Assembly (NCBI RefSeq): GCF_017745275.1
Contig: NZ_JAGHZS010000001.1
Location: 62,001 to 126,000 of the forward strand
From: Chitinophaga sp.
Lineage (GTDB): Bacteria > Bacteroidota > Bacteroidia > Chitinophagales > Chitinophagaceae
Direction of reading: 5' to 3'
DNA: 64,000 bases
The notes below the pieces were generated by a model that saw only the letters and a list, made by a program, of their open reading frames with translations, had not been told where the DNA came from and made no database searches. Every line of letters starts with the position of its first letter. Within the stretch, counting starts at the first letter, position 1. The position numbers were made by a program, and so were the translations under genes. This document shows, in pieces, positions 55,242 to 63,813 of the stretch.

Positions 55242-55392
55242 ACAAATCTCTCGCTAATATAAGAGATTTAATACAATACACCGGACCTGAAAGATATATG
55301 GTGGATACCTGGTAAAACGATAACCTTTTTTAGAGGTACGAATGGCAGGAGCCTGGCTTTAGCCTTGTTGAAAACTCCTGCCACGTGAAATC

Positions 55393-55764
55393 TTACGCTT
55401 TATTTTTTGCCTCCACGACTGCCAGGTTGTTAACAAGCCGCCATTCGTTATCTGTATCCAGCACCAGTGAATTATAGGAAACAAAATAGTTTTCAGAACT
55501 TTCCAGGCGTAGTTTCACCATAGCAATGGTGCCATTTTCTTCTATCGCCTCGATCTCCATTTTTCTGGGCAAGCCGCCGAAGATGCCATCCCGTATATTT
55601 TGCAGGTATTTTTCTTTACCGATAACGGTTACGCCTGGTATTCCCATAAAACCATTGTTGGTGACCCGGAAGTCCTTATGCAATACTTTGTCTAATAATG
55701 CTACATCGCTGTTGTCGCCGCCCTTTACAAAGTTGGTGATGGCTTGTTCTATCTTGTTTAACAT
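55393..55764 (-). CDS. Nuclear transport factor 2-like protein (SnoaL/lumazine-binding fold)
   Basis: 123 residues with the NTF2-like fold: MLNKIEQAITNFVKGGDNSDVALLDKVLHKDFRV, a central strand and the closing block YFVSYNSLVLDTDNEWRLVNNLAVVE. Members act as isomerases, hydrolases or small-ligand binders. No active-site pattern is decisive here. Upstream AraC gene is 151 bp away on the same strand. Confidence 0.82.
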   Translation of the reverse strand: MLNKIEQAITNFVKGGDNSDVALLDKVLHKDFRVTNNGFMGIPGVTVIGKEKYLQNIRDGIFGGLPRKMEIEAIEENGTIAMVKLRLESSENYFVSYNSLVLDTDNEWRLVNNLAVVEAKNKA

Positions 55765-56089
55765 ATTGGCCTTTTTAAGGAGTGATTTAATAGTTTATGT
55801 TGTTACGATATAAAGAGGGATGAGGGGGTGAAAACGTGACAGGAAATTTAAAAAATCCAGAATATTTTCAATCTTTCAGGGTCTACAATAAGAAAAGGCT
55901 TTGGATACGAGGGGGGCCAGGATAGTAAAGCAAGAGCAGGAGCCCCTCAGTTTTATGGGAATATGGAAAAAATCACCGGATTTAAAGGAAGCTTATATTT
56001 GTGTATAAATTCAGCGTTGTTTTAGCTATATCCACTGGTTCAACATATCTTGATATTTAAGATATCCGGTATCTATAAAGCGTTTGAAT
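55765..56089. other. Intergenic region, no feature seen
   Basis: About 325 bases between divergent NTF2-like and AraC genes. It must contain both promoters, but I see no exact TTTG/TAnnTTTG pair, repeat or strong hairpin. Confidence 0.4.
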
Positions 56090-56902
56090 ATGTTCAAGGT
56101 GCAATCTTTCCAGCCACATAGGTTGTTACAGGACTATATATTTTCCTCCCTGATCCTGGAAAGTGATTTCCAGGAAGAAGACGGCCGGAAGATGGTCATT
56201 CTACCGCATCTTATCCAAAGCCTGGTATTTAATTTAGGTCTGCCGGGCAAGATTTATGATATTACAAATAGGGAGTATGTAGCGTCAAATAGTATTACAG
56301 GTCCTAACGACATTGTTTGTGAGCGCCGTATTTATGCCGGTATGAAAAATCTTGTGGTAAATTTTAAACCGGCTGCCTGGTTTAAACTATTTCATATTCC
56401 GGCAACCACCTTCACTAATAAATGTGTTGATCTGTCTGTCATGAAAGGAACTCAAATGTATGAACTAGGGGAGCAGTTAAGGGAGTGCAGCACCGGAGAA
56501 CAACAGGTAGCTATCCTGGAGGCGTTTCTTATCAGACGCATGTTAAGCGAAAGAAAATATTCGAGAAACCTGAGTGAAACGATACGGATGATATATGCAG
56601 CGGATGGTAATATTACTATCAGGCAGTTGGAATTGGGGGCTTATCTTACTAAGCGGACATTAGAAAGAAATTTCCTTGAGCAAACAGGACTTCATCTAAA
56701 AACGTTTTGCCGCATTGTACGTTTCCGGCGAACGATTGAATATATAGAGAAAGAAAAAAAGCTACAATGGTGTTTATTGGCTAACAGGTTTGGGTATAGT
56801 GACCAAACCCACTTTATCAATGAGTTCCGGCATTTCGCGGGATGTTTACCTCATGAATATCCTGGTTTCCGAAGTAGCCTGGAGCAGGCTTGGGGGATTT
56901 AA
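56090..56902 (+). CDS. AraC-family transcriptional regulator (DUF6597-type N terminus)
   Basis: 270 residues; N-terminal domain of the kind seen in Bacteroidota AraC regulators (FQPHRLLQDYIFSSLIL), C-terminal helix-turn-helix pair with IRQLELGAYLTKRTLERNFLEQTGLHLKTFCRIVRFRRT-like sequence and FGYSDQTHFINEFRHFAGCLPHEY. ATG 56090; TTG 56084 in frame just before. Precedes the sulfur-type operon by about 250 bp on the same strand and may regulate it. Confidence 0.9.
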   Translation: MFKVQSFQPHRLLQDYIFSSLILESDFQEEDGRKMVILPHLIQSLVFNLGLPGKIYDITNREYVASNSITGPNDIVCERRIYAGMKNLVVNFKPAAWFKLFHIPATTFTNKCVDLSVMKGTQMYELGEQLRECSTGEQQVAILEAFLIRRMLSERKYSRNLSETIRMIYAADGNITIRQLELGAYLTKRTLERNFLEQTGLHLKTFCRIVRFRRTIEYIEKEKKLQWCLLANRFGYSDQTHFINEFRHFAGCLPHEYPGFRSSLEQAWGI

Positions 56903-57156
56903 ATTTTGTCACTTTTATCCGATAGTCACTTTTTTTATTTCCCTAAATTAGCAGCACTTGTAATCCCAATTAATGCAGTTAAGCAATAATAACATTGGTG
57001 GTCGAATTAGCTGTATTAAATGATGCTTAAATGCATCTCCGATATTTTGACCGGTTCCTCGAAATCCCCGCTATCCTTAATTTGAGTTATTGACTGCCTG
57101 CTATTAGCCATAGCAGTGTTATTGGTAAATATTGCATTCACCAAAATAGCAATCAT

Positions 57157-57858
57157 ATGAGTTATATCGAAAACGAAGCAACGAACCGACGTGATTTTCT
57201 TGGAAAAATCATTACGGGGGCAACGGTGTTGACGATGCCGTCTTTTGTTCCCCTGAACCTGCAAGCGGCATTCTCCCCTGAAAAAATGGATATGGGTGTT
57301 GAAAACCCGGAAGCATGGGTGAATAAAATAAAGGGCAAACACAAAATGGTGTTGGATGTAGTTCGTCCGCACGATATACTGCCTTTTGCCTGGCCTAAAG
57401 TGTTTTTATTGACCAACGCAGCTACGGGTACGCCTGAGAAGGAATGCTGTGTAGTGGTGGTATTGCGTCATGATGCGATTCCATATGCCATGAAAAGCGA
57501 GCTATGGGACAAGTACAAATTTGGAGAGATGTTTAAAGCAGATGATCCGGCTACTAAAATGCCGGCTGTAAGAAACCCGTTCTGGGAGCCTAAACCCGGA
57601 GATTTTAAAGTTCCCGGAATTGGCGATGTAGCTATCGGCATCAATGAATTGCAGGCCAGTGGAGTATTATTCTGTGTATGTAATATGGCAATAACGGTGT
57701 ATAGCGTAGTGGCGGCGCAAAGCATGTCGCTTGATGCAGCTGCAGTGAAGAAAGAATGGATCGAAGGCATCTTACCGGGAATCCAATTAGTGCCGTCTGG
57801 TGTGTGGGCCGTAGGACGTGCGCAGGAACGAAGCTGTGGCTACTGCTTTGCAGGATGA
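57157..57858 (+). CDS. Tat-exported DsrE-like protein
   Basis: 233 residues. A twin-arginine signal NRRDFLGKIITGATVLTM at residues 10-27 predicts export of a folded, probably cofactor- or thiol-carrying protein. The mature part follows a DsrE/DsrF-like alpha/beta pattern: KVFLLTNAATGTPEKECCVVVVLRHDAIPYAM, then GINELQASGVLFCVCNMAITVYS, with a Cys pair in FCVCN and Cys at the very C terminus (SCGYCFAG). It overlaps the next gene by 4 bases (ATGA). DsrE-like assignment is moderate; operon context supports it. Confidence 0.6.
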   Translation: MSYIENEATNRRDFLGKIITGATVLTMPSFVPLNLQAAFSPEKMDMGVENPEAWVNKIKGKHKMVLDVVRPHDILPFAWPKVFLLTNAATGTPEKECCVVVVLRHDAIPYAMKSELWDKYKFGEMFKADDPATKMPAVRNPFWEPKPGDFKVPGIGDVAIGINELQASGVLFCVCNMAITVYSVVAAQSMSLDAAAVKKEWIEGILPGIQLVPSGVWAVGRAQERSCGYCFAG

Positions 57859-58826
57859 AAAAGATTTTCTTCCAGGTGGTGTTAGGCATGGTGTTGCTGG
57901 GATTGATCCTGGTTGTTATTAAAATGGTTTTCCAGTGGCCGGTTAAACGTGGAAAAAATTCGGCGGCGGTGTTATGGATAGCTCCCGATACAGCAACGAT
58001 TCCGCATACACCTGATGGTTCAATGATTCGGTATGGCCGGGAGCTTGTTGCCCATACTGCTCTATACCTGGGCCCAAAGGGAAGGGTAGCGGCTATCAGC
58101 AATGGTATGAATTGTCAAAACTGCCATTTGAATGGGGGCACCAAATGTTGGGGAAACAACTATGGCGGTACGGCATCTACGTACCCGAAATTCAGGGAAA
58201 GGAGTGGTACCATTGAGTCGATTACAAAAAGGGTAAATGATTGTTTGATCCGCAGCCTCAATGGTAGGCCTCTCGACAGCAACAGCCGGGAAATGAGAGC
58301 GATTGTAGTTTACATACAATGGCTGGGGAAAGATGTACCAAAAGGATACAAACCTCCCGGAAGTGGAATAGAAGAAATCGCCTACCTGGAGAGAAGGGCA
58401 GATACCACAAAAGGGAAACAGGTATATATGCAAATATGCAGTAAGTGTCACGGAGTGAATGGTACCGGGAAGATATCTGCTGATGATATAACTTATGAAT
58501 ATCCACCGTTGTGGGGAGAGAACTCATATAATACGGGCGCCGGCCTTTATAGGCTGTCAAGATTTGCCGGGTATGTAAAAGATAATATGCCGTTTGGTGC
58601 AGACTATACGAAACCACAATTAACCGATGAGGAAGCATGGGACGTGGCGGCATTTGTAAATTCACAACCTCGTCCTGTCAAAAGCTTTCCGGAAGACTGG
58701 CCAGTGATTAGCACAAAGCCGGTAGATCATCCTTTCGGACCATTTAGTGATACTTTTTCGGAGCAGCAACATAAATACGGTCCTTTTGGCCCAATACTGC
58801 ATAAGAGGAAAATGCGGGTTAAATGA
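57855..58826 (+). CDS. Di-haem cytochrome c, TsdA-like (thiosulfate dehydrogenase type)
   Basis: 323 residues. N-terminal membrane anchor (about 5-26), then two CxxCH haem motifs: CQNCH at 87-91 and CSKCH at 195-199. The first domain closely matches the TsdA/SoxA type: CHLNGGT, STYPKFRERSGTIESI, then RVNDCLIRSLNG, whose Cys130 lies 39 residues after the haem His and could be the unusual Cys axial ligand of TsdA. The second domain has the usual KGKQVYMQICSKCHGVNGTG. Expected reaction by family: oxidation of thiosulfate to tetrathionate in the periplasm, or the reverse. Translationally coupled to the Tat-exported gene. Confidence 0.8.
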   Translation: MKKIFFQVVLGMVLLGLILVVIKMVFQWPVKRGKNSAAVLWIAPDTATIPHTPDGSMIRYGRELVAHTALYLGPKGRVAAISNGMNCQNCHLNGGTKCWGNNYGGTASTYPKFRERSGTIESITKRVNDCLIRSLNGRPLDSNSREMRAIVVYIQWLGKDVPKGYKPPGSGIEEIAYLERRADTTKGKQVYMQICSKCHGVNGTGKISADDITYEYPPLWGENSYNTGAGLYRLSRFAGYVKDNMPFGADYTKPQLTDEEAWDVAAFVNSQPRPVKSFPEDWPVISTKPVDHPFGPFSDTFSEQQHKYGPFGPILHKRKMRVK

Positions 58827-58871
58827 ATAAACAGGCGGTTAATATTCGTCATTTCAAGTAAAAATACGATC

Positions 58872-59282
58872 ATGAAAAAGCTGATCATACTTATTGGGTG
58901 TTTGCTAGGATGCCTGGCATTATATGCGCAGGCTGATTACAAGGTAGTATTTGATATTACCAGTAAATCTGTAGAAGATCATAACACGGTAATGCGTCAG
59001 ATAAACGGTATTCTGAAAGGCAGCCCGGATGCGCAGTTGGAGGTGGCCGTTTACGGTGAGGCATTGGACATGGTGTTGAAAGATAAATCAAAAATAACCC
59101 CTGCACTGACCGAGCTGTTAAAGAATAAAAATGTAAGTATAAAAGTTTGTGGAGCGACTATGAAGCGAAATAACAAAGAGGCGAGTGAATTGATTCCGGG
59201 AGTAACAGTCGTACCAGATGCCATTTATGAAATAATTACGAAACAGCGGGAGGGATGGGGATATATTAAAGTGGCCCATTAA
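58872..59282 (+). CDS. DsrE/DsrF-like sulfur-carrier family protein, exported
   Basis: 136 residues with signal peptide (LLGCLALYAQA). The DsrE-family core is YKVVFDITSKSVEDHNTVMRQINGILKGSPDAQLEVAVYGEALDMVLK-like, with a single Cys in SIKVCGATMKRNN in the position of the sulfur-carrying Cys, and IPGVTVVPDAIYEIITKQREGWGYIKV at the end. Related proteins shuttle persulfide sulfur or act in thiol exchange. Third gene of the operon; a strong terminator follows. Confidence 0.85.
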   Translation: MKKLIILIGCLLGCLALYAQADYKVVFDITSKSVEDHNTVMRQINGILKGSPDAQLEVAVYGEALDMVLKDKSKITPALTELLKNKNVSIKVCGATMKRNNKEASELIPGVTVVPDAIYEIITKQREGWGYIKVAH

Positions 59283-59349
59283 ATAAACGGAGACATGCTC
59301 CGCGGCATGCGGGCAATATGGATAGCCATGAGCAAGGCTGTCTGCAGAT

Positions 59350-59381
59350 AAGAAAGCTTCACATTTCTGTGAAGCTTTCTT
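59350..59381 (+). terminator. Terminator of the DsrE/cytochrome operon
   Basis: Perfect 14-bp stem (59350-59363 with 59368-59381), loop TTTC, about 68 bases after the last stop codon. Confidence 0.85.
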
Positions 59382-59518
59382 CGTAGTGTGAGCCTCAGTT
59401 ATCGAACATATTGTTGCAGGATATTCTGGCAGGATATTAATTTTTGTTCCTGCTTATATGGAGTTATAACAGTATGGGATGTGTTCCCTATATTGTACGC
59501 TGTTATATAACCGAATCT

Positions 59519-60733
59519 ATGAAACAGTATTTTTGTCTGCTACTTACTTTTATAGCTGTGCAATGCATTGCACAGTCCAGGAAATTTCCATATTACAACG
59601 GTTCTAAGTGGGGACTTGTTAATGACAGCGTCCAGGAGATGGTTCCACCTAAATATGATGCTGAATTCTGGATATTCAGGGATAAGATTGCCATTGTACA
59701 GCAGGGAGGCCTATACGGTTCAATAGGCACCGATGGTTCCACAGTATTACCCTGCCGTTATGATTCTATTTTCATTATTAAAGGATTTACAGCAGCAGCG
59801 GGGTTGAAGCACAAATTCCGCCTTGTAGATATCAGCACAGGGAAGGAACTGTCAGGAGTTGAATTTAACAAGTGGGGAGAAAGCCGGCATGACCGACCGG
59901 CTATATTACCTGTAAACATTGGTAAGAAATGGTATTTCATGAATATGGTTACCGGTCAGCTGATCAGTAAACAGGGCTATGACGAGGTGGGCTTCGTTAC
60001 CACCGGTTACTATGAGGGTATGATCCGGCAGGGCAATAAATATGGCGTTTTGGATCTTGCCACTGGTGCGTTGATTGCGCCAGTACAATATGATCACCTG
60101 GTATACAGAAGCCAGGGCACATTTGATGCCATTGCAGGAGAGAATGTTACATTTTACACAGCTGATGGTAAGTCGAGGCCAGGTAATGCTGCTGCACTAA
60201 CCCAAAATCAACAGGCGCCCACGGCCGCAGCAACATTCAACGATGCTCCGGTATCGGACGAACCGTATATTGGTTATATGAGTATGTATGTGGCGAAAGG
60301 ACAGGGAGGAGATTGGAGGGTTACTTACGAAAAGAGGAATTATCTGAGTGCGCCGGTAAAACCTGCCAGTGAGTTTCTGTTGAAGGGATATACCAGCGTT
60401 GAAAAGTTTTACTATGATGAAACCCTGCAACCTAAAGCGCTATTGAAGGTTACGCAAAATGGCAAAACAGGCCTGGTAACTCCTGAAGGGGAAGTGATGC
60501 TGCCTTGCATTTACGATAGTATTCGGAATGAAGGTGGCTATTATGTTCCCCAGGTGGCGGGCAAGGAAGGTGTGATTAAAACAAACTGGAAAGTATTGAG
60601 CCCGCCGGTCTTGAAACGGGTATATCGCGCTAACTACGAGGCAGCAGCCTACCTGGTGGAAATGCCAGATGGCAAAAAGGGGTATATGGATATGTATAAC
60701 GGTAAGATCTATATTCCCGAGACGGCCAGATAG
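59519..60733 (+). CDS. Exported WG-repeat protein
   Basis: 404 residues with a signal peptide (IAVQCIAQ, cleavage about residue 19). At least five WG/KWG-type repeats are visible: GSKWGLVNDSVQEMVPPKYD, GGLYGSIGTDGSTVLPCRYD, GNKYGVLDLATGALIAPVQYD, NGKTGLVTPEGEVMLPCIYD and GKKGYMDMYNGKIYIPE. WG repeats form beta-propeller-like or solenoid structures for binding; no enzyme domain is present. ATG 59519; the frame is open upstream but without coding character. Confidence 0.85.
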   Translation: MKQYFCLLLTFIAVQCIAQSRKFPYYNGSKWGLVNDSVQEMVPPKYDAEFWIFRDKIAIVQQGGLYGSIGTDGSTVLPCRYDSIFIIKGFTAAAGLKHKFRLVDISTGKELSGVEFNKWGESRHDRPAILPVNIGKKWYFMNMVTGQLISKQGYDEVGFVTTGYYEGMIRQGNKYGVLDLATGALIAPVQYDHLVYRSQGTFDAIAGENVTFYTADGKSRPGNAAALTQNQQAPTAAATFNDAPVSDEPYIGYMSMYVAKGQGGDWRVTYEKRNYLSAPVKPASEFLLKGYTSVEKFYYDETLQPKALLKVTQNGKTGLVTPEGEVMLPCIYDSIRNEGGYYVPQVAGKEGVIKTNWKVLSPPVLKRVYRANYEAAAYLVEMPDGKKGYMDMYNGKIYIPETAR

Positions 60734-60855
60734 CACCAGGTGATATAGGGCACAGAAAAAACACAATACAATCGTATGGTGCTTTTTTATGTGAAATTTT
60801 GCATCAGAACGCGTTCATTCTCTTTTGTTTTTTCAGAAGAAATCGTTTTTCAACT

Positions 60856-61428
60856 ATGAGTACCTTATCACTCCAAAATTTTCTCCAAAAGAATACAACA
60901 CTCGATGAAGAAGAGTCAGCAGAAGTAGCCAGCGCTTTTAAGCCTATAAAGGTTCGCCGCAATGAGATAATAGAGCGGGAAGGAAATATTTGTGGGCATT
61001 TCTATTTTATTCATAAAGGCTGTCTGAGACTATATGAAATTGATAAGAAAGGGAACGAGATAACTGCCTATTTTGCTTTCGAGAATAGTTTCATTACTGC
61101 CATTACAAGCCTAATTACACAAAAACCGTCGAGAGATATACTTATTGCGCATGAGCCTTCTGAACTCATGGTGATTGACAAAGTATCATTTTTTAACCTG
61201 ACCGAAAGATATTCTCCGTTTAAGCTGTTTTATAATAAGATGATGGAATTTGCCTTTATCCATGCGCAAATGCGGATCTACAGTTTTCTTGGCATGGATG
61301 GAATAGATAAACTGAAATGGGTATTGGAACATGAGCCTATGCTATTGACAAGGATTTCCAGTAAAGCGGTGGCTTCTTATTTAGGCATGACAAATTCCAC
61401 TCTGAGTAAATTGAAAGCGAAGCTCTGA
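60856..61428 (+). CDS. Crp/Fnr-family transcriptional regulator
   Basis: 190 residues. Cyclic-nucleotide-binding-type domain with VRRNEIIEREGNICGHFYFIHKGCLRLYEIDKKGNE-like sequence and YFAFENSFITAITSLITQKPS, then a C-terminal winged helix RISSKAVASYLGMTNSTLSKLK. No Fe-S Cys of Fnr type. The nearby perfect palindrome at 61432-61447, typical of Crp-like operators, begins just 3 bases after the stop and precedes the next gene, so this protein probably acts on that gene. Confidence 0.9.
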   Translation: MSTLSLQNFLQKNTTLDEEESAEVASAFKPIKVRRNEIIEREGNICGHFYFIHKGCLRLYEIDKKGNEITAYFAFENSFITAITSLITQKPSRDILIAHEPSELMVIDKVSFFNLTERYSPFKLFYNKMMEFAFIHAQMRIYSFLGMDGIDKLKWVLEHEPMLLTRISSKAVASYLGMTNSTLSKLKAKL

Positions 61429-61431
61429 AAC

Positions 61432-61476
61432 GTTGTCATATGACAACATTTGCTACTCATCTCTCTTCTACTTTTG
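61432..61476 (+). promoter_or_regulatory. Crp-like operator and promoter of the YdhR-like gene
   Basis: Perfect 16-bp palindrome GTTGTCATATGACAAC (61432-61447), then TTTG (61449-61452) and TACTTTTG (61469-61476, exact -7) spaced by 16. Transcription should start near 61483, placing the palindrome centre at about -43, the usual class II Crp activation position. Confidence 0.65.
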
Positions 61477-61508
61477 TTTTATCATTTTAACAGCTAAAAA
61501 GTATTACA

Positions 61509-61832
61509 ATGAGTAATTCAATCAGAAGGGTTTTTCTCTATGGAGAATTTCAAACAGTTGTTCCGCAGTTTACCGAAGAGTTATGGAGTATGGTGAACAA
61601 ACAGCTGAAAGAGGTAAAAGGATTAGTAGCAAAAACATGGCTTTTAGGCATTGGTACACACACCATTGGTGGGTTTTACGAATTCGATTCTGAAGAAAAT
61701 GCAAGGGAATTTGCCACCGGACTGTATGCGCAACAGGCAAAAAATGCAAATGCCAGTCTAACGGTGAAAATCTTTGATGGAGATACTGTAGAAGAGGCCA
61801 GTCGTGAGATGGGATCTCCCTTTTACAAATGA
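61509..61832 (+). CDS. Small YdhR-like (dimeric alpha-beta barrel) protein
   Basis: 107 residues. Fold pattern suggests a ferredoxin-like monooxygenase of the YdhR type: VFLYGEFQTVVPQFTEELWSMVNKQLKEVKGLVAKTWLLGIGTHTIGGFYEFDS-like, then FATGLYAQQA and VKIFDGDTVEEAS. Such proteins are dimers that often handle aromatic or quinone substrates, but cofactors are not obvious. Likely the direct target of the upstream Crp/Fnr regulator. Confidence 0.65.
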   Translation: MSNSIRRVFLYGEFQTVVPQFTEELWSMVNKQLKEVKGLVAKTWLLGIGTHTIGGFYEFDSEENAREFATGLYAQQAKNANASLTVKIFDGDTVEEASREMGSPFYK

Positions 61833-61881
61833 TGGTGTAAGCATCTTTCATTTGCTTTGGCTACCCCATCGGCAAGCACAG

Positions 61882-61907
61882 GAGCCGTACGTTATTGCGT
61901 ATGGCTC
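61882..61907. terminator. Weak terminator-like hairpin between convergent genes
   Basis: Ten-bp stem with one G-U pair (61882-61891 with 61898-61907), loop TTATTG, but only a modest T run behind it. Confidence 0.4.
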
Positions 61908-62055
61908 TATCGATTTTGTTCAGGTAGGTTCCTGTTTACAATCCAATTCCTTCAGTTAGTTAAGCAGGAGTAAACGGGAATAGAGGGAATGAAAAAAGCC
62001 TGTAAGCGATTAACTTAGAGGCTTCCTGGAAAGGAGCGGGGAGATGTCGAATTTT

Positions 62056-62961
62056 TTACGGGATTTTGAAGAACTGTGTAGTAAGTTGAATATTTAGTGA
62101 AGCTTTCATTCCCTGTTTCTTGAATTCGGAAAAATTATCCCCTGAAGTCGACTTAAAAAATTTACTAAAATGAGCGCTGTCATTAAATCCAAGTCTGTAT
62201 GCGATCTCTTTCATGCTGCTATTTGTTGAAGTCGCCATGCGCTTCGCCTCTACAACTACTCTACTCCTAATGTGATGCCCAGCAGGGTAGCCCGTGACTT
62301 TTTTCACAACTTCGTTCAAATAATTGGCCGTCACAAATAATAAATCCGCATAGTCTGCCACCATCCTTTTATCCTGATAATTTTGCTCAATGGCCTGCAT
62401 AAATTGCTTCACCAGTTCCATATTCCTTGTTTGTTGTACCGGCTTACAATGCAATTCCAGATGCCTGGATAGATAAATCAGGAATATCTTGAAATATCGT
62501 CTTAATATAGCCGTCTTAAGGGTAAAGCAACTATTATATTCCTTATGCATTCGGTTAACAACATCGTTTATGTCTTCAGCGGATCCATCGTCTATAATAA
62601 AAACCGACGCGCTGGAAAAGAGATGGGGAAAATCCGACAGACACGTAAGATCAAGTTCTAACTCCCCTATATTCAGAAAATCTTTGGTAAATGAAATAAA
62701 AAATCCTTCGGCAGGCAGATCGACCTTAAAAGGGTAATCATTGCTATTCCCAAAGCAAATTAGAAAATTCTTCTTACTGTCAACCGTGTTTCCCTCATTC
62801 TCACGAAATTCGCATTTGGTTATCCAGAAAATTCGCAATACGTCATCATCACATTTTTCCCCGCATTTAACATTATAACTATTTTCCGTCCATTGATCAG
62901 TCCTTTCAATGTTAAACTTGAATGACTGAGATGTTACACAATAATCACTGGGAAGTGCCAT
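62056..62961 (-). CDS. AraC-family transcriptional regulator
   Basis: 301 residues: N-terminal cupin-like ligand domain (about 1-180) and C-terminal AraC helix-turn-helix pair with KRMVADYADLLFVTANYLNEVVKKVTGYPAGHHIRSRVVVEAKRM-like sequence and IAYRLGFNDSAHFSKFFKSTSG. Divergent from the DUF4142 genes, whose 350-bp shared upstream region carries direct repeats, so it may regulate them. Confidence 0.92.
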   Translation of the reverse strand: MALPSDYCVTSQSFKFNIERTDQWTENSYNVKCGEKCDDDVLRIFWITKCEFRENEGNTVDSKKNFLICFGNSNDYPFKVDLPAEGFFISFTKDFLNIGELELDLTCLSDFPHLFSSASVFIIDDGSAEDINDVVNRMHKEYNSCFTLKTAILRRYFKIFLIYLSRHLELHCKPVQQTRNMELVKQFMQAIEQNYQDKRMVADYADLLFVTANYLNEVVKKVTGYPAGHHIRSRVVVEAKRMATSTNSSMKEIAYRLGFNDSAHFSKFFKSTSGDNFSEFKKQGMKASLNIQLTTQFFKIP

Positions 62962-63311
62962 AATTATTAATTTGTCTGGAATAAGCGTTACTTAATCCAT
63001 GCCAAAATAAGGTAGCTCAATAATTGCGATCATTTTCTATATACAACGTTGTTAAATACAGGTTTACAACAACAGAGCCCATTTGCTTAACCCCCTTTTT
63101 TAAAAACAAGTCCGATTTTTTCGGAGGTTACAAAAAAACCTCCAGTCTTTTCGGAGGTTCATCGCTATCCTAAATATAAATGCCTCTTGCCTGGTCGGCG
63201 CAAAAAAAGCCGTTAAATATGCAAGTGTATCCGTAATTGATATATTGACCTTCGTTACTTCTTAAAGCATCTTTGTCTTACAATTCAATTTAACAACCAA
63301 AACATTTTTTT
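62962..63311. promoter_or_regulatory. Divergent control region with TTTTCGGAGGTT repeats
   Basis: TTTTCGGAGGTT occurs at 63118-63129 and again at 63148-63159 (30-base period), with the inverted copy AACCTCC at 63137-63143 between them, so the first copy can form a hairpin. A promoter for the DUF4142 genes fits TTG (63245-63247), 20 bases, CATCTTTG (63268-63275, one mismatch to TAnnTTTG). The repeat could be an operator for the divergent AraC protein; that is inference. Confidence 0.5.
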
Positions 63312-63776
63312 ATGAACACTCAAAACGTTTTAACACCAACAACCCAAGTAAATGAAAAGCAACTCCGGGAAGGCATTATGCCACGGGCACAGCTTTCCAA
63401 GGCAGCCTGCGAAATCGCGCTTGAAAAAACAACAAACGAAAGTGTTAAACAATTTGCCGGCTGGGAATTAATGGAGGCTACTACCGTAATTAAAGTACTG
63501 GAAGACGTAGGTACAAAAACTACACCCATCGCTCCGGATGCTGCAGCCTTCCTTAATAAGTTGAAAAGCTTAACCGGTGCAGAATTCGACAAGGCATATA
63601 TGCAGGCCGAACTGTCGAATCATGAATTTCTCAGAGACCTCGCTAAGCAATTCATTGATGGATATGATGAACAAGTCACAGGCAAAGAGGAAATCGGGCA
63701 TGTTGCCAATCTTGCATTATTTGCTTTCACAGAACATGTGGGGCTGTGCAAAAATATCTTGGCAAGCCTTTCCTGA
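63312..63776 (+). CDS. DUF4142 domain protein, cytoplasmic form
   Basis: 154 residues, four-helix-bundle, ferritin-like DUF4142 pattern: REGIMPRAQLSKAACEIALEKTTNESVKQFAGWELMEAT-like helix, DAAAFLNKLKSL, FDKAYMQAELSNHEFLRDLAKQFI and a closing helix. No signal peptide, whereas most DUF4142 proteins are exported. Followed 37 bp later by a related gene carrying a signal-like N terminus. Function unknown. Confidence 0.8.
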   Translation: MNTQNVLTPTTQVNEKQLREGIMPRAQLSKAACEIALEKTTNESVKQFAGWELMEATTVIKVLEDVGTKTTPIAPDAAAFLNKLKSLTGAEFDKAYMQAELSNHEFLRDLAKQFIDGYDEQVTGKEEIGHVANLALFAFTEHVGLCKNILASLS

Positions 63777-63813
63777 TGCTTAATCGATTCTTCGAACTCG
63801 TAAATATAATAAA

